Positions 56,760 through 64,000 of a DNA stretch of 64,000 bases are shown here, piece by piece (position 1 is the first letter of the stretch; each line of letters begins with the position of its first letter). The stretch lies in contig NZ_RFFN01000003.1 of assembly GCF_003696315.1 (NCBI RefSeq), positions 186,001 to 250,000 of the forward strand. The letters are read 5' to 3'. This DNA is from Pseudomonas songnenensis. GTDB lineage: Bacteria; Pseudomonadota; Gammaproteobacteria; Pseudomonadales; Pseudomonadaceae. A model generated the notes under the pieces. That model saw nothing but the letters and a program-made list of their open reading frames with translations. It was not told the origin of the DNA and did not search any database. A program made the position numbers and the translations under genes.

Positions 56760-57745
56760 TGAACAGCCAGCTGAGCGTCACCCCGACCACCAAACGCCCG
56801 CTGCTGCGCCTGGAAACCGTGCTGATCCTGATCGGCGTGGTCGCCCTGGCGCTGGCGCCTTTCTACTTCTATCCGATCTTCCTGATGAAGGTGCTGTGCT
56901 TCGCCCTCTTCGCCTGCGCCTTCAACCTGCTGCTCGGCTACACCGGCATCCTCTCCTTCGGCCATGCGGCCTTTTTCGGCGGCGCGGCGTATTTCACCGC
57001 CCATGCGGTGAAGGAATGGGGGCTGACGCCGGAACTGGGGATTCTCGTCGGCGTCGCAGGTGCGGCGTTTCTCGGGCTGATCATCGGCTTCCTGGCGATC
57101 CGCCGGCAGGGCATCTACTCGACGATGATCACCCTGGCGCTGTCGCAGATGTTCTTTTTCTTCTGCCTGCAGGCTTCGTTCACCCACGGGGAGGACGGCA
57201 TCCAGAATATCCCCCGCGGCCACCTGTTCGGCCTGATCGACCTGGAAGAGCCGCTGTACATGTACTTCTTCGTGCTCTCGGTATTCCTCGCCGGCATGCT
57301 GCTGATCTGGCGGGTGATCCATTCGCCGTACGGCATGATCCTGCGCTCGATCCGCGAGAACGAGAACCGTGCGATCTCCCTCGGCTACACGGTGTCGCGC
57401 TACAAGCTGGGCGCCTTCGTGATGTCCGCCGCGCTGGCAGGGCTCGCTGGCGGCTTGAAGGCGCTGGTGTTCCAGTTCGCCACGCTGACCGACGTCAGCT
57501 GGCAGATGTCCGGCGAAGTGGTGCTGATGACACTGCTCGGCGGCATCGGCACCCTGGTCGGGCCAGTCTTCGGCGCGGCGCTGGTGACCACGCTGGGCAA
57601 CTACTTCGCCACCTCGGAGCTGCCGGTGACCCTGGTCACCGGGATCATCTTCATGGTCTGCGTGCTGGTGTTCCGCCGCGGGATGATCGGCGAACTCTAT
57701 GCCTCGCGGCTGGGCAAGAAGCTGGAGCGGCGCACTGAAGACTAA
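56759..57745 (+). CDS. ABC transporter permease (LivM type)
   Basis: 328 residues from the ATG at 56759, about nine hydrophobic segments. LivM text: FNLLLGYTGILSFGHAAFFGG, AIRRQGIYSTMITLALSQMFFF, the coupling loop YGMILRSIRENENRAISLGY, and LMTLLGGIGTLVGPVFGAAL. Last gene of the importer operon, convergent with parA across only 26 bases with no obvious terminator. Confidence 0.93.
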   Translation: MNSQLSVTPTTKRPLLRLETVLILIGVVALALAPFYFYPIFLMKVLCFALFACAFNLLLGYTGILSFGHAAFFGGAAYFTAHAVKEWGLTPELGILVGVAGAAFLGLIIGFLAIRRQGIYSTMITLALSQMFFFFCLQASFTHGEDGIQNIPRGHLFGLIDLEEPLYMYFFVLSVFLAGMLLIWRVIHSPYGMILRSIRENENRAISLGYTVSRYKLGAFVMSAALAGLAGGLKALVFQFATLTDVSWQMSGEVVLMTLLGGIGTLVGPVFGAALVTTLGNYFATSELPVTLVTGIIFMVCVLVFRRGMIGELYASRLGKKLERRTED

Positions 57746-57771
57746 GTCGCCGGGCGCAGCGACGATCGGAT

Positions 57772-58545
57772 TCAGCCGTGCGCTTCGAGCAGATCGTGCA
57801 GCTCCACGAACTGCTGGCTGAGCTTGTGCCGCGGGTCCAGGTACACCAGCGGCGTGCAGGCCTGGTGCGATTCGCGCATCTTTACCGAACTCATAAGGTT
57901 GACCGGCAGCACCGGCAAACCCTCACTCAGCAGTTCATCGATCATCTGCTGCGGCAGCGCGGCCCGTGGCTGGAACTGATTGACCACGATGCCCTCGACC
58001 TCGAGCGTCTCGTTGTGGTCATCCTTCATCTCCTCGATCTCCGCCAGCAGGCTGTACAGCGCCTGACGGGAAAAGCTGTCGCAGTCGAAGGGAATCAGGC
58101 AGCGGTCGGCAGCGATCAGCGCCGAAACGGTATAGAAATTCAGTGCGGGCGGAGTATCGAGGTAGATGCGGTCGTAGTCTTCAGCGAGGCCGTCGAGCAA
58201 TTTTCGCAGCTTGTTGATCTTGTGCTTGGCCTCCAGCTTGGGCTGCAGGTCGGCCAGTTCGGCCGTGGCGCTGATCAGGTGCAGGTTGTCGAAGGCCGTC
58301 TCGAGGATCGGCGGGCGTGCCTTCTTGCCAGCCGTGCCGCCAGCGAGGATCTGCTTGAAGAAGTCGGCGATACCGGTCGGAATGTCATCGCCGGTCAGCC
58401 CGGTCAGGTAGTGCGTGGAGTTGGCCTGGGCGTCCAGGTCCACCAGCAGCGTGCGGTAGCCCTGCGATGCGCTGACCGCAGCCAGGTTGCAGGCGATGCT
58501 CGACTTGCCGACACCACCCTTCTGATTGAACACGACCCTGCGCAT
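57772..58545 (-). CDS. ParA-family ATPase (orphan)
   Basis: 257 residues from the ATG at 58545 ([20 protein letters not shown]). The deviant Walker A KGGVGKSS is at 9-16, with signature Lys9; Walker A-prime [15 protein letters not shown] and Walker [14 protein letters not shown] are also present. No parB gene lies next to it, so it is more likely a positioning ATPase for some other cargo than the chromosomal ParA. A 142-base inverted-repeat element sits just upstream of its start. Cargo unknown. Confidence 0.88.
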   Translation of the reverse strand: MRRVVFNQKGGVGKSSIACNLAAVSASQGYRTLLVDLDAQANSTHYLTGLTGDDIPTGIADFFKQILAGGTAGKKARPPILETAFDNLHLISATAELADLQPKLEAKHKINKLRKLLDGLAEDYDRIYLDTPPALNFYTVSALIAADRCLIPFDCDSFSRQALYSLLAEIEEMKDDHNETLEVEGIVVNQFQPRAALPQQMIDELLSEGLPVLPVNLMSSVKMRESHQACTPLVYLDPRHKLSQQFVELHDLLEAHG

Positions 58546-58568
58546 GACTTGGCTCCCAAGAAACCCCG

Positions 58569-58710
58569 AGGGCCTGCTCACGATCTGCTGCGCGTCGGCC
58601 CTGCTGCGTTAAAGAACCGGCTCGGAATGCTCATTTACATAAGTAAATTCCGCTTCCTCACCGGTTTTTGCCTTGCAGGACTCTAGCTCGCGAGATCGTG
58701 AAAAGGCCCT
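58569..58710. repeat. 142-base element with 18-base inverted ends upstream of parA
   Basis: AGGGCCTGCTCACGATCT (58569-58586) and AGATCGTGAAAAGGCCCT (58693-58710) are inverted copies with about three mismatches. The interior holds a small palindrome, ATTTAC-ATAA-GTAAAT. Size and structure resemble a non-autonomous (MITE-like or REP-derived) intergenic repeat. I recall similar text in other Pseudomonas genomes but cannot check that here. It fills most of the gap between thyA and parA and probably contains the parA promoter. Confidence 0.6.
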
Positions 58711-58775
58711 GAGCGGTCGAGTCTATACGGCAAATATGACAGCCGCGTTATCCGCGCCGACGAACCCGACCAAAG

Positions 58776-59570
58776 TCAGACGGCAACGGGCGCCTTGATG
58801 TGCGGATGCGCCTCGTAGCCGACCAGCTCGAAGTCCTCGAAGCGGAAGGCGAACAGGTCCTTCACCTCGGGATTGAGCTTCATGGTCGGCAGCGGCAGCG
58901 GCTCGCGGGTCAGCTGCAGATCGGCCTGTTCCAGGTGGTTGGCGTAAAGATGGCAATCGCCGCCACTCCAGATGAACTCGCCCGGTTGCAGGTTGCAGAC
59001 CTGCGCCACCATCAGCGTCAGCAGGGCATAGCTGGCGATGTTGAACGGCACGCCGAGGAAGATATCCGCCGAGCGCTGGTACAGCTGGCAGCTGAGCTTG
59101 CCGTCGGCGACGTAGAACTGGAACAGCGCGTGGCACGGCGGCAGCGCCATCTGCTCGACCAGCGCCGGATTCCAGGCCAAGACGATCAGTCGGCGCGAAT
59201 CCGGATTCTTCCTGATCATCGCCAGCAGGTTGGCAATCTGGTCGATGGATTCGCCGTTCGGCGCCGGCCAGGAGCGCCACTGGTAGCCGTAAACCGGGCC
59301 CAGTTCGCCGTTCTCGTCGGCCCACTCGTCCCAGATGCGCACGCCGTTTTCCTTCAGGTACTTGATGTTGGTATCGCCCTGAAGGAACCACAGCAGCTCG
59401 TGGATGATGGATTTGAGGTGGCACTTCTTGGTGGTGACCAGTGGAAAGCCTTCGGCCAGGTCGAAGCGCATCTGATGGCCGAACACGCTGTAGGTACCGG
59501 TGCCAGTGCGGTCCGTCTTGAAGGTGCCGTGTTCGCGCACGTGGCGCATCAGGTCGAGATACTGTTTCAT
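58776..59570 (-). CDS. thyA: Thymidylate synthase
   Basis: 264 residues, the E. coli ThyA length, from the ATG at 59570 ([20 protein letters not shown]). It methylates dUMP to dTMP using methylenetetrahydrofolate. The catalytic Cys is Cys146 in [14 protein letters not shown]. The [11 protein letters not shown] phosphate loop, the [22 protein letters not shown] block and HLYANHLEQ are intact. Downstream of lgt on the same strand, the order known from other proteobacteria. Confidence 0.97.
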   Translation of the reverse strand: MKQYLDLMRHVREHGTFKTDRTGTGTYSVFGHQMRFDLAEGFPLVTTKKCHLKSIIHELLWFLQGDTNIKYLKENGVRIWDEWADENGELGPVYGYQWRSWPAPNGESIDQIANLLAMIRKNPDSRRLIVLAWNPALVEQMALPPCHALFQFYVADGKLSCQLYQRSADIFLGVPFNIASYALLTLMVAQVCNLQPGEFIWSGGDCHLYANHLEQADLQLTREPLPLPTMKLNPEVKDLFAFRFEDFELVGYEAHPHIKAPVAV

Positions 59571-59641
59571 CGATTGACTCGAAGCAGGCGCCGAAGCGCG
59601 GTAAAAAAGGCTGCGCGAATAGTAAAAGCCCGGGGCCCGCT

Positions 59642-59660
59642 TGTCGCCTTCGCGGCGACA
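59642..59660 (-). terminator. Hairpin between lgt and thyA
   Basis: TGTCGCC (59642-59648) pairs with GGCGACA (59654-59660) around a 5-base loop, ~15 bases past the lgt stop. An A-run (AAAA at 59624-59627) becomes TTTT further along on the minus strand. Possible lgt terminator or attenuator. Confidence 0.35.
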
Positions 59661-59674
59661 GGCAGGCCTTCGGA

Positions 59675-60475
59675 TCAGGCCGGCGCCCGGCCGGCTTCGC
59701 GCCGGTAACCCCAGGCGATCATCCCTGCACCCAGCAGCACCATGGGGATGCACAGCACCTGCCCCATCGTCAGCCAGCCGAACGCGAGGTAGCCCAGCTG
59801 GGCATCCGGCACGCGGACGAACTCGACGATGAAACGGAAAATGCCGTAGCACACCGCGAACAGTCCGGAGACCGCCATGGTCGGCCGAGGTTTGCGCGAA
59901 TACAGCCAGAGGATGACGAACAGCGCGACGCCTTCCAAGGCGAACTGATAGAGCTGCGACGGATGCCGCGCCAGCTGCTGCGGATCGGTCGGGAAGACCA
60001 TCGCCCAGGGCACATCGGTGGCCTTGCCCCACAGCTCGGCATTGATGAAGTTGCCGATGCGCCCGGCGCCCAGGCCGATCGGCACGAACGGCGCGATGAA
60101 GTCCATCAGCTCGAAGAAGCTCTTGCCGTTGCGCCGGGCAAAGATCCAGCTGCACAGCAGCACGCCGATCAGGCCGCCGTGGAACGACATACCGCCCTTC
60201 CACACCTGCAGGATCAGACTCGGCTGGTTGATGTAGGCGGCCAGGTCGTAGAACAGCACGTAGCCCAGGCGGCCGCCGACGATCACCCCCATGGCCACCC
60301 AGAACACCAGGTCGGAGAGCTTGTCCTTCGGCCATTCCGGCGCGAAGCGCTGCACCCGCAGCGAGGCCAGCCACCAGGCGCCGCCGATGCCGATCAGGTA
60401 CATCAGACCGTACCAGTGAATCTGCAAGGGGCCGATGGCGATGGCCACCGGGTCGATCTGCGGATAGGGCAGCAT
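59675..60475 (-). CDS. lgt: Prolipoprotein diacylglyceryl transferase
   Basis: 266 residues, about seven membrane segments. Lgt transfers diacylglycerol from phosphatidylglycerol to the lipobox Cys of prolipoproteins in the inner membrane; clients in this window include LemA, the OmpA-like and the TolC-family lipoproteins. Family motifs: [24 protein letters not shown] (with the catalytic-region His) and [17 protein letters not shown] (with the essential Arg). The TSUP gene ends ten bases upstream, so they may be co-transcribed. Confidence 0.96.
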
Positions 60476-60485
60476 CCGTTACTCC

Positions 60486-61268
60486 TCAAACCAGAAAATT
60501 GATGCCGACGCTCAGCAGCAGCAGAGCGAACAGCCGTTTCAGAACCGTTGCCGACAGCCGATGCGCCAGCCGCGCGCCGAGCCTGGCGAAGAACATGCTG
60601 GTGGCGGCGATACCGAGCATCGCCGGCAGATAGACGAAGCCGAGACTCCACTCCGGCAACTGTGGCTGGTGCCAGCCGACCCACATGAAACTCAGCGCCC
60701 CGGCAATGGCGATCGGCAAGCCACAGGCGGCGGATGTCGCCACCGCCTGCTGCATCGGCACGCTGCGCCAGGTCAGATAGGGTACCGACAGCGAGCCGCC
60801 GCCGATGCCGAAAATCGCCGACGCCCAACCGATCACCACGCCGACCAGCGACAGCTCCGGACGTCCCGGCGCTCGTCCAGTGGCTTTGGGCCGCAGGTCG
60901 AAGCCCATCTGCACGGCCATCGCCAGGGCGAATACACCGATGACTTTCTGCAGCATCGGCCCCTGGATCGCCGCCGCGGTCAGGCTGCCGAGCGCCGCAC
61001 CGAGGAGGATGCCGAAGGTCATCCACAGCACCGTCGACCAGCGCACCGCACCTTTGCGATGGTGCGTGAGAATCGAATTGATCGAGGTGAAGACGATGGT
61101 GGCCAGCGACGTCCCTACCGCAAGATGGGTGAGGATTTCCTGGGAAAACCCCTGAGCGCTGAAACTGAATACCAGTACCGGCACGATGATCAATCCGCCG
61201 CCCACGCCGAACAGACCGGCCAGCACGCCCGCGAAGCCACCCAGCAGCAGATACAGCAGAAACTCCAT
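60486..61268 (-). CDS. TSUP-family (TauE/SafE) membrane transporter
   Basis: 260 residues from the ATG at 61268 (MEFLLYLLLGGFAGVLAGLF). About eight hydrophobic segments in two inverted halves, each with the family motif: GVGGGLIIVPVLV near residue 20 and GIGGGSLSVPYLTW in the second half. Members move sulfite, sulfoacetate and other anions; the substrate here is unknown. The upstream open frame before Met is rejected because it runs over the promoter of the divergent NRDE gene. P. aeruginosa has a homologue next to lgt, as I recall. Confidence 0.9.
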   Translation of the reverse strand: MEFLLYLLLGGFAGVLAGLFGVGGGLIIVPVLVFSFSAQGFSQEILTHLAVGTSLATIVFTSINSILTHHRKGAVRWSTVLWMTFGILLGAALGSLTAAAIQGPMLQKVIGVFALAMAVQMGFDLRPKATGRAPGRPELSLVGVVIGWASAIFGIGGGSLSVPYLTWRSVPMQQAVATSAACGLPIAIAGALSFMWVGWHQPQLPEWSLGFVYLPAMLGIAATSMFFARLGARLAHRLSATVLKRLFALLLLSVGINFLV

Positions 61269-61425
61269 GTGCCCCGTCCCGGCGAAACAAAGCGGCATGT
61301 TAGCGGAAAACCCGCGCAGCACGCTCGCCCGGATGCTCGCGCTGGCAGACGCACGGCCCGCCTGGCGGTGGCTTCCACGTGCGTTGCGCCTGTACTCTGG
61401 CGACCCGGCCAGAGAGTAGGAACCC

Positions 61426-62181
61426 ATGTGCCTGATCGTCTTTGCCTGGCGCCCGGACCACTGTCAGCCACTGGTGGTAGCCGCCAACCGCGACGAATTT
61501 TACGCCCGTCCCAGCTTGCCTCTGGGCCACTGGGAGGATGCCCCGTGGATCATCGGCGGGCGAGACCTGCAGGCGGGCGGCACCTGGATGGGCATCACCG
61601 CCCATGGGCGCTTCGCCGCCGTGACCAACATCCGGGCGCCTGGCCAGCCTGTCGGCCTGCGTTCACGTGGCGAACTGCCGGAACAGTACCTGCGCGCAGA
61701 GCTGTCGCCGGCCGATTACCTGACCGAACTGACCGCGCGCCGTCATGACTATGCCGGCTTCAATTTGCTGGTCGGCGATCATCAGAGCCTGTGGCATCTG
61801 AATTCCCGTAGCGGCGAAGCAACGCAGCTCGGAGCCGGCGTTTACGGGCTGTCCAACGCGGGTCTGGATACGCCCTGGCCGAAGCTGGAGAAAGCTCGCG
61901 CCGCGCTGGCTGCAGGACTCGACCAGCCCGACACCGGCCGCCTGCTGGCCCTGCTCGCCGATCCGCAGCAGGCCGCCGAACATGAGCTACCACAGACAGG
62001 CGTTCCGCTGGAGTGGGAGCGACGACTGTCGAGCATCTTCATCATCAGCCCCGAATACGGTACGCGCGCCAGCACAGCGCTGATCCGCCACGCCGACGGC
62101 ACGCTGGATATCCTGGAGCGGAGTTTCGGCCCGGACGGGCCGTTGGGCGACGTGCGCTACCGCCATCCACCACGCGGCTGA
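61426..62181 (+). CDS. NRDE-family (TANGO2-like) protein
   Basis: 251 residues, starting MCLIVFAWRPDHCQPLVVAANRDEFYARP. The N-terminal Cys2 and the NRDE motif (residues 21-24) define the family (DUF833). The WIIGGRDLQAGGTWMGI block and GVYGLSNAGLDTPWPKL are typical. Cys2 resembles the nucleophile of Ntn hydrolases after Met removal, but no bacterial substrate is established. Eukaryotic TANGO2 has been linked to heme handling. Its stop lies six bases from the convergent ptsP stop. Confidence 0.88.
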   Translation: MCLIVFAWRPDHCQPLVVAANRDEFYARPSLPLGHWEDAPWIIGGRDLQAGGTWMGITAHGRFAAVTNIRAPGQPVGLRSRGELPEQYLRAELSPADYLTELTARRHDYAGFNLLVGDHQSLWHLNSRSGEATQLGAGVYGLSNAGLDTPWPKLEKARAALAAGLDQPDTGRLLALLADPQQAAEHELPQTGVPLEWERRLSSIFIISPEYGTRASTALIRHADGTLDILERSFGPDGPLGDVRYRHPPRG

Positions 62182-62187
62182 GCGTGC

Positions 62188-64000
62188 TCAGACGGCGGCA
62201 GACGGGTTGATCAGCTTGTCCAGTCCCAGGTTGCGCAAGGTCAGCTGGACCGTACTATGGATCACCTGCGGGCTATCCAGCAGCATGACGCGCGCAAGCA
62301 GCTGTTGAGCGGTATCCATGCTGATCTGGCGCAGCAACCATTTTACCTTGGGCAAGTTGGTGGCGTTCATCGACAGGCTGTCGAAGCCCATCGCCAGCAG
62401 CAGCACGGCTGCCGCCGGGTCGCCCGCCATCTCGCCGCAGATACTCACCGGCTTGCCTTCGCTATGCGCTTCCTTGACCACCCGCTGCAGCGCCTCGAGC
62501 ACGGCAGGGTGCAGGTAGTCGTAGAGGTCGGCCACGCGCGGATTGTTGCGATCGACCGCCAGCAGATACTGAGTCAGGTCGTTGGAGCCGACCGAGATGA
62601 AGTCCACCTGCCGGGCCAGCTCGCGGGTGAGATAAACCGCTGCTGGCACTTCGATCATCACGCCCACCGGTGGCATGTGCACGTCCAGTCCCTCGTCGCG
62701 CACCTCGCACCAGGCGCGATGGATCAGGTGCAGCGCCTCTTCCAGCTCACCGATGCCGGAAATCATCGGCAAGAGGATGCGCAGGTTGTTCAGCCCGGCG
62801 CTGGCCTTGAGCATGGCGCGGGTCTGCAGCAGGAAGATTTCGGGATGGTCGAGGGTGACGCGGATACCGCGCCAACCGAGAAACGGGTTCTCTTCCTTGA
62901 TCGGGAAGTACGGCAGGCACTTGTCGCCACCGATATCGAGACTGCGCATGGTCACCGGCAGCGGATGGAAAGCCTCCAGCTGTTCACGGTAGATCGCCAT
63001 CTGCTCCTTCTCGCTGGGGAAGCGCTCCTTGATCATGAACGGCACTTCGGTGCGATACAGGCCGACGCCTTCGGCGCCACGCTCCTGCGCACGCACCACA
63101 TCGGCGAGCAGCCCGGTATTCACCCACAGCGGGATGCGGTGGCCGTCGATGGTCTCGCACGGCAGCTCACGCAATACATCGAGGCCCTCGGAGAGCTGGC
63201 GCTCCTGCTCGGCCAGCACTTCGTACTGCTCACGCAGCACCTTGCCCGGGTTGGTGATGATTTCGCCGCGGTAGCCATCGACGATCAGCTCGATGCCGTC
63301 GACCTTGGAATACGGCAGGTCCACCGCGCCCATCACCGTCGGAATGCCCATCGCACGGGCAAGGATGGCGACGTGGGAGTTGCTCGAACCGAGCACGGAA
63401 ACCATGCCCACCAGCTTGCCTTCGGGCACTTCGCCGAGCATCGCCGGCGACAGCTCCTCACTGACCAGGATGGTCTTGTCGGGGTAGGTCAGGGTCTGCT
63501 GACGGGCTTCCTGCAGATAGGAGAGCAGGCGCCGACCGATATCCTTGACGTCCGAAGCGCGCTCGCGCAGATAGGCGTCGTCCATCATCTCGAAGCGCCG
63601 CACGTGCTCCCTGACCACCTGACGCAACGCGCCCTGGGCCCATTGTCCGGTGCGGATGACCTTGGTCACCTCGCCACCGAGGGCCGAATCGTCGAGCATC
63701 ATCAGGTAGACATCGAACAGTGCGCGCTCTTCCTTGCGCATCTGCGTGGCGAGCTTTTCCGACAGGTTGCGCATGTCCGCGCGTACGGCTTCAAGCGCGG
63801 CTTCGAACAGCGTCAGCTCGGCATCGATGTTATCGATATGCTTATCCGGCACCACATCCAGATCAGCCGGTGGCAGCACCACCAGAGCGGTGCCCACACC
63901 GGCGCCCGGCGCACCCGGGATGCCGATGAAGCGGGTTTCCTGAATACCCTTGCCCTGCCGGCCAAGACCACGGATCGAGCCGGTCGCCTCGGCATGAGCG
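62188..64000 (-). CDS. ptsP: PEP-protein phosphotransferase PtsP, EI-Ntr (5' end outside window)
   Basis: The C-terminal ~600 residues; the frame runs out of the window at 64000. EI-Ntr uses phosphoenolpyruvate to phosphorylate NPr in the nitrogen phosphotransferase system. Visible parts: the N-domain, the swivelling His domain with GKLVGMVSVLGSSNSHVAILARAMGIPTVMG (active-site His in SNSHVAI), and the PEP-binding barrel with GVGLYRTEVPFM, VTMRSLDIGGDKCLPY, FISVGSNDLTQYLLAVDRNN and ISICGEMAGDP-like text. The N-terminal GAF domain expected for PtsP lies beyond the edge. The full-length gene probably continues with rppH, the order in pseudomonads. Confidence 0.95.
   Translation of the reverse strand, partial: AHAEATGSIRGLGRQGKGIQETRFIGIPGAPGAGVGTALVVLPPADLDVVPDKHIDNIDAELTLFEAALEAVRADMRNLSEKLATQMRKEERALFDVYLMMLDDSALGGEVTKVIRTGQWAQGALRQVVREHVRRFEMMDDAYLRERASDVKDIGRRLLSYLQEARQQTLTYPDKTILVSEELSPAMLGEVPEGKLVGMVSVLGSSNSHVAILARAMGIPTVMGAVDLPYSKVDGIELIVDGYRGEIITNPGKVLREQYEVLAEQERQLSEGLDVLRELPCETIDGHRIPLWVNTGLLADVVRAQERGAEGVGLYRTEVPFMIKERFPSEKEQMAIYREQLEAFHPLPVTMRSLDIGGDKCLPYFPIKEENPFLGWRGIRVTLDHPEIFLLQTRAMLKASAGLNNLRILLPMISGIGELEEALHLIHRAWCEVRDEGLDVHMPPVGVMIEVPAAVYLTRELARQVDFISVGSNDLTQYLLAVDRNNPRVADLYDYLHPAVLEALQRVVKEAHSEGKPVSICGEMAGDPAAAVLLLAMGFDSLSMNATNLPKVKWLLRQISMDTAQQLLARVMLLDSPQVIHSTVQLTLRNLGLDKLINPSAAV

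Overview
The window looks like chromosome of a Pseudomonadaceae gammaproteobacterium, most like the Pseudomonas stutzeri (Stutzerimonas) group. The basis is high-GC coding DNA, a Crc regulator gene, the block crc / DUF4870 / rph / yicC / gmk / rpoZ / spoT / ridA, and the block hupB / rubredoxin reductase / rubredoxin / glc genes / ubiC / ubiA / phoB / phoR. I recall both blocks from P. aeruginosa; no search was run. I saw no tRNA, rRNA, CRISPR array, IS element or prophage.

Layout. 1-6.6 kb: crc (5' end outside the window), a DUF4870 membrane protein, rph, yicC, gmk, rpoZ, spoT and ridA, a core nucleotide, RNA and stringent-response block. 6.6-13.1 kb: an OmpA-like lipoprotein with a FecR-domain protein, an orphan FtsH-like AAA+ protease, a lemA / TPM / TPM membrane operon and a LysR regulator. 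13.2-18 kb: a quinone-oxidoreductase-like enzyme, then glutarate catabolism (gcoT and gcdH, with divergent gcdR). 18-20.4 kb: an SCP2-domain protein, HU, rubredoxin reductase and rubredoxin. 20.4-29.8 kb: a complete glycolate operon glcDEFGB-glcA in the E. coli order, with divergent glcC, two matching GlcC-type operators and a strong terminator. 29.9-35 kb: ubiC-ubiA, phoB-phoR behind a Pho box, and a CNNM/CBS membrane protein.

35-49.8 kb is the accessory part. It holds a small outer-membrane beta-barrel gene, a 0.6 kb hairpin-rich leader, and a five-gene translationally coupled operon: TolC-family lipoprotein, periplasmic adaptor, a 2483-residue repeat protein, a GAF-like/HlyD membrane adaptor, and an unusual fusion of PqqD-like domain, M50 metalloprotease and HlyD-like domain. 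The set looks like a type I secretion cluster for a giant surface protein, but it contains no ABC ATPase, and the substrate has no RTX repeats that I can see. The PqqD-M50-HlyD membrane protein stands where the ABC transporter would be. This is the best candidate in the window for an undescribed system. It appears to sit between two genes that are neighbours in P. aeruginosa.

49.8-64 kb: an M23 peptidase, a CheY-like regulator with a C-terminal extension, a double Usp protein, a five-gene branched-chain-type ABC importer, an orphan ParA, thyA, lgt, a TSUP transporter, an NRDE protein and the 3' part of ptsP. Palindromic intergenic repeats lie at 15.5, 17.9, 29.9 and 58.6 kb.

Limits: all identifications come from reading translations and motifs. 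Domain borders are approximate, and no alignment, profile search or structure prediction was run.
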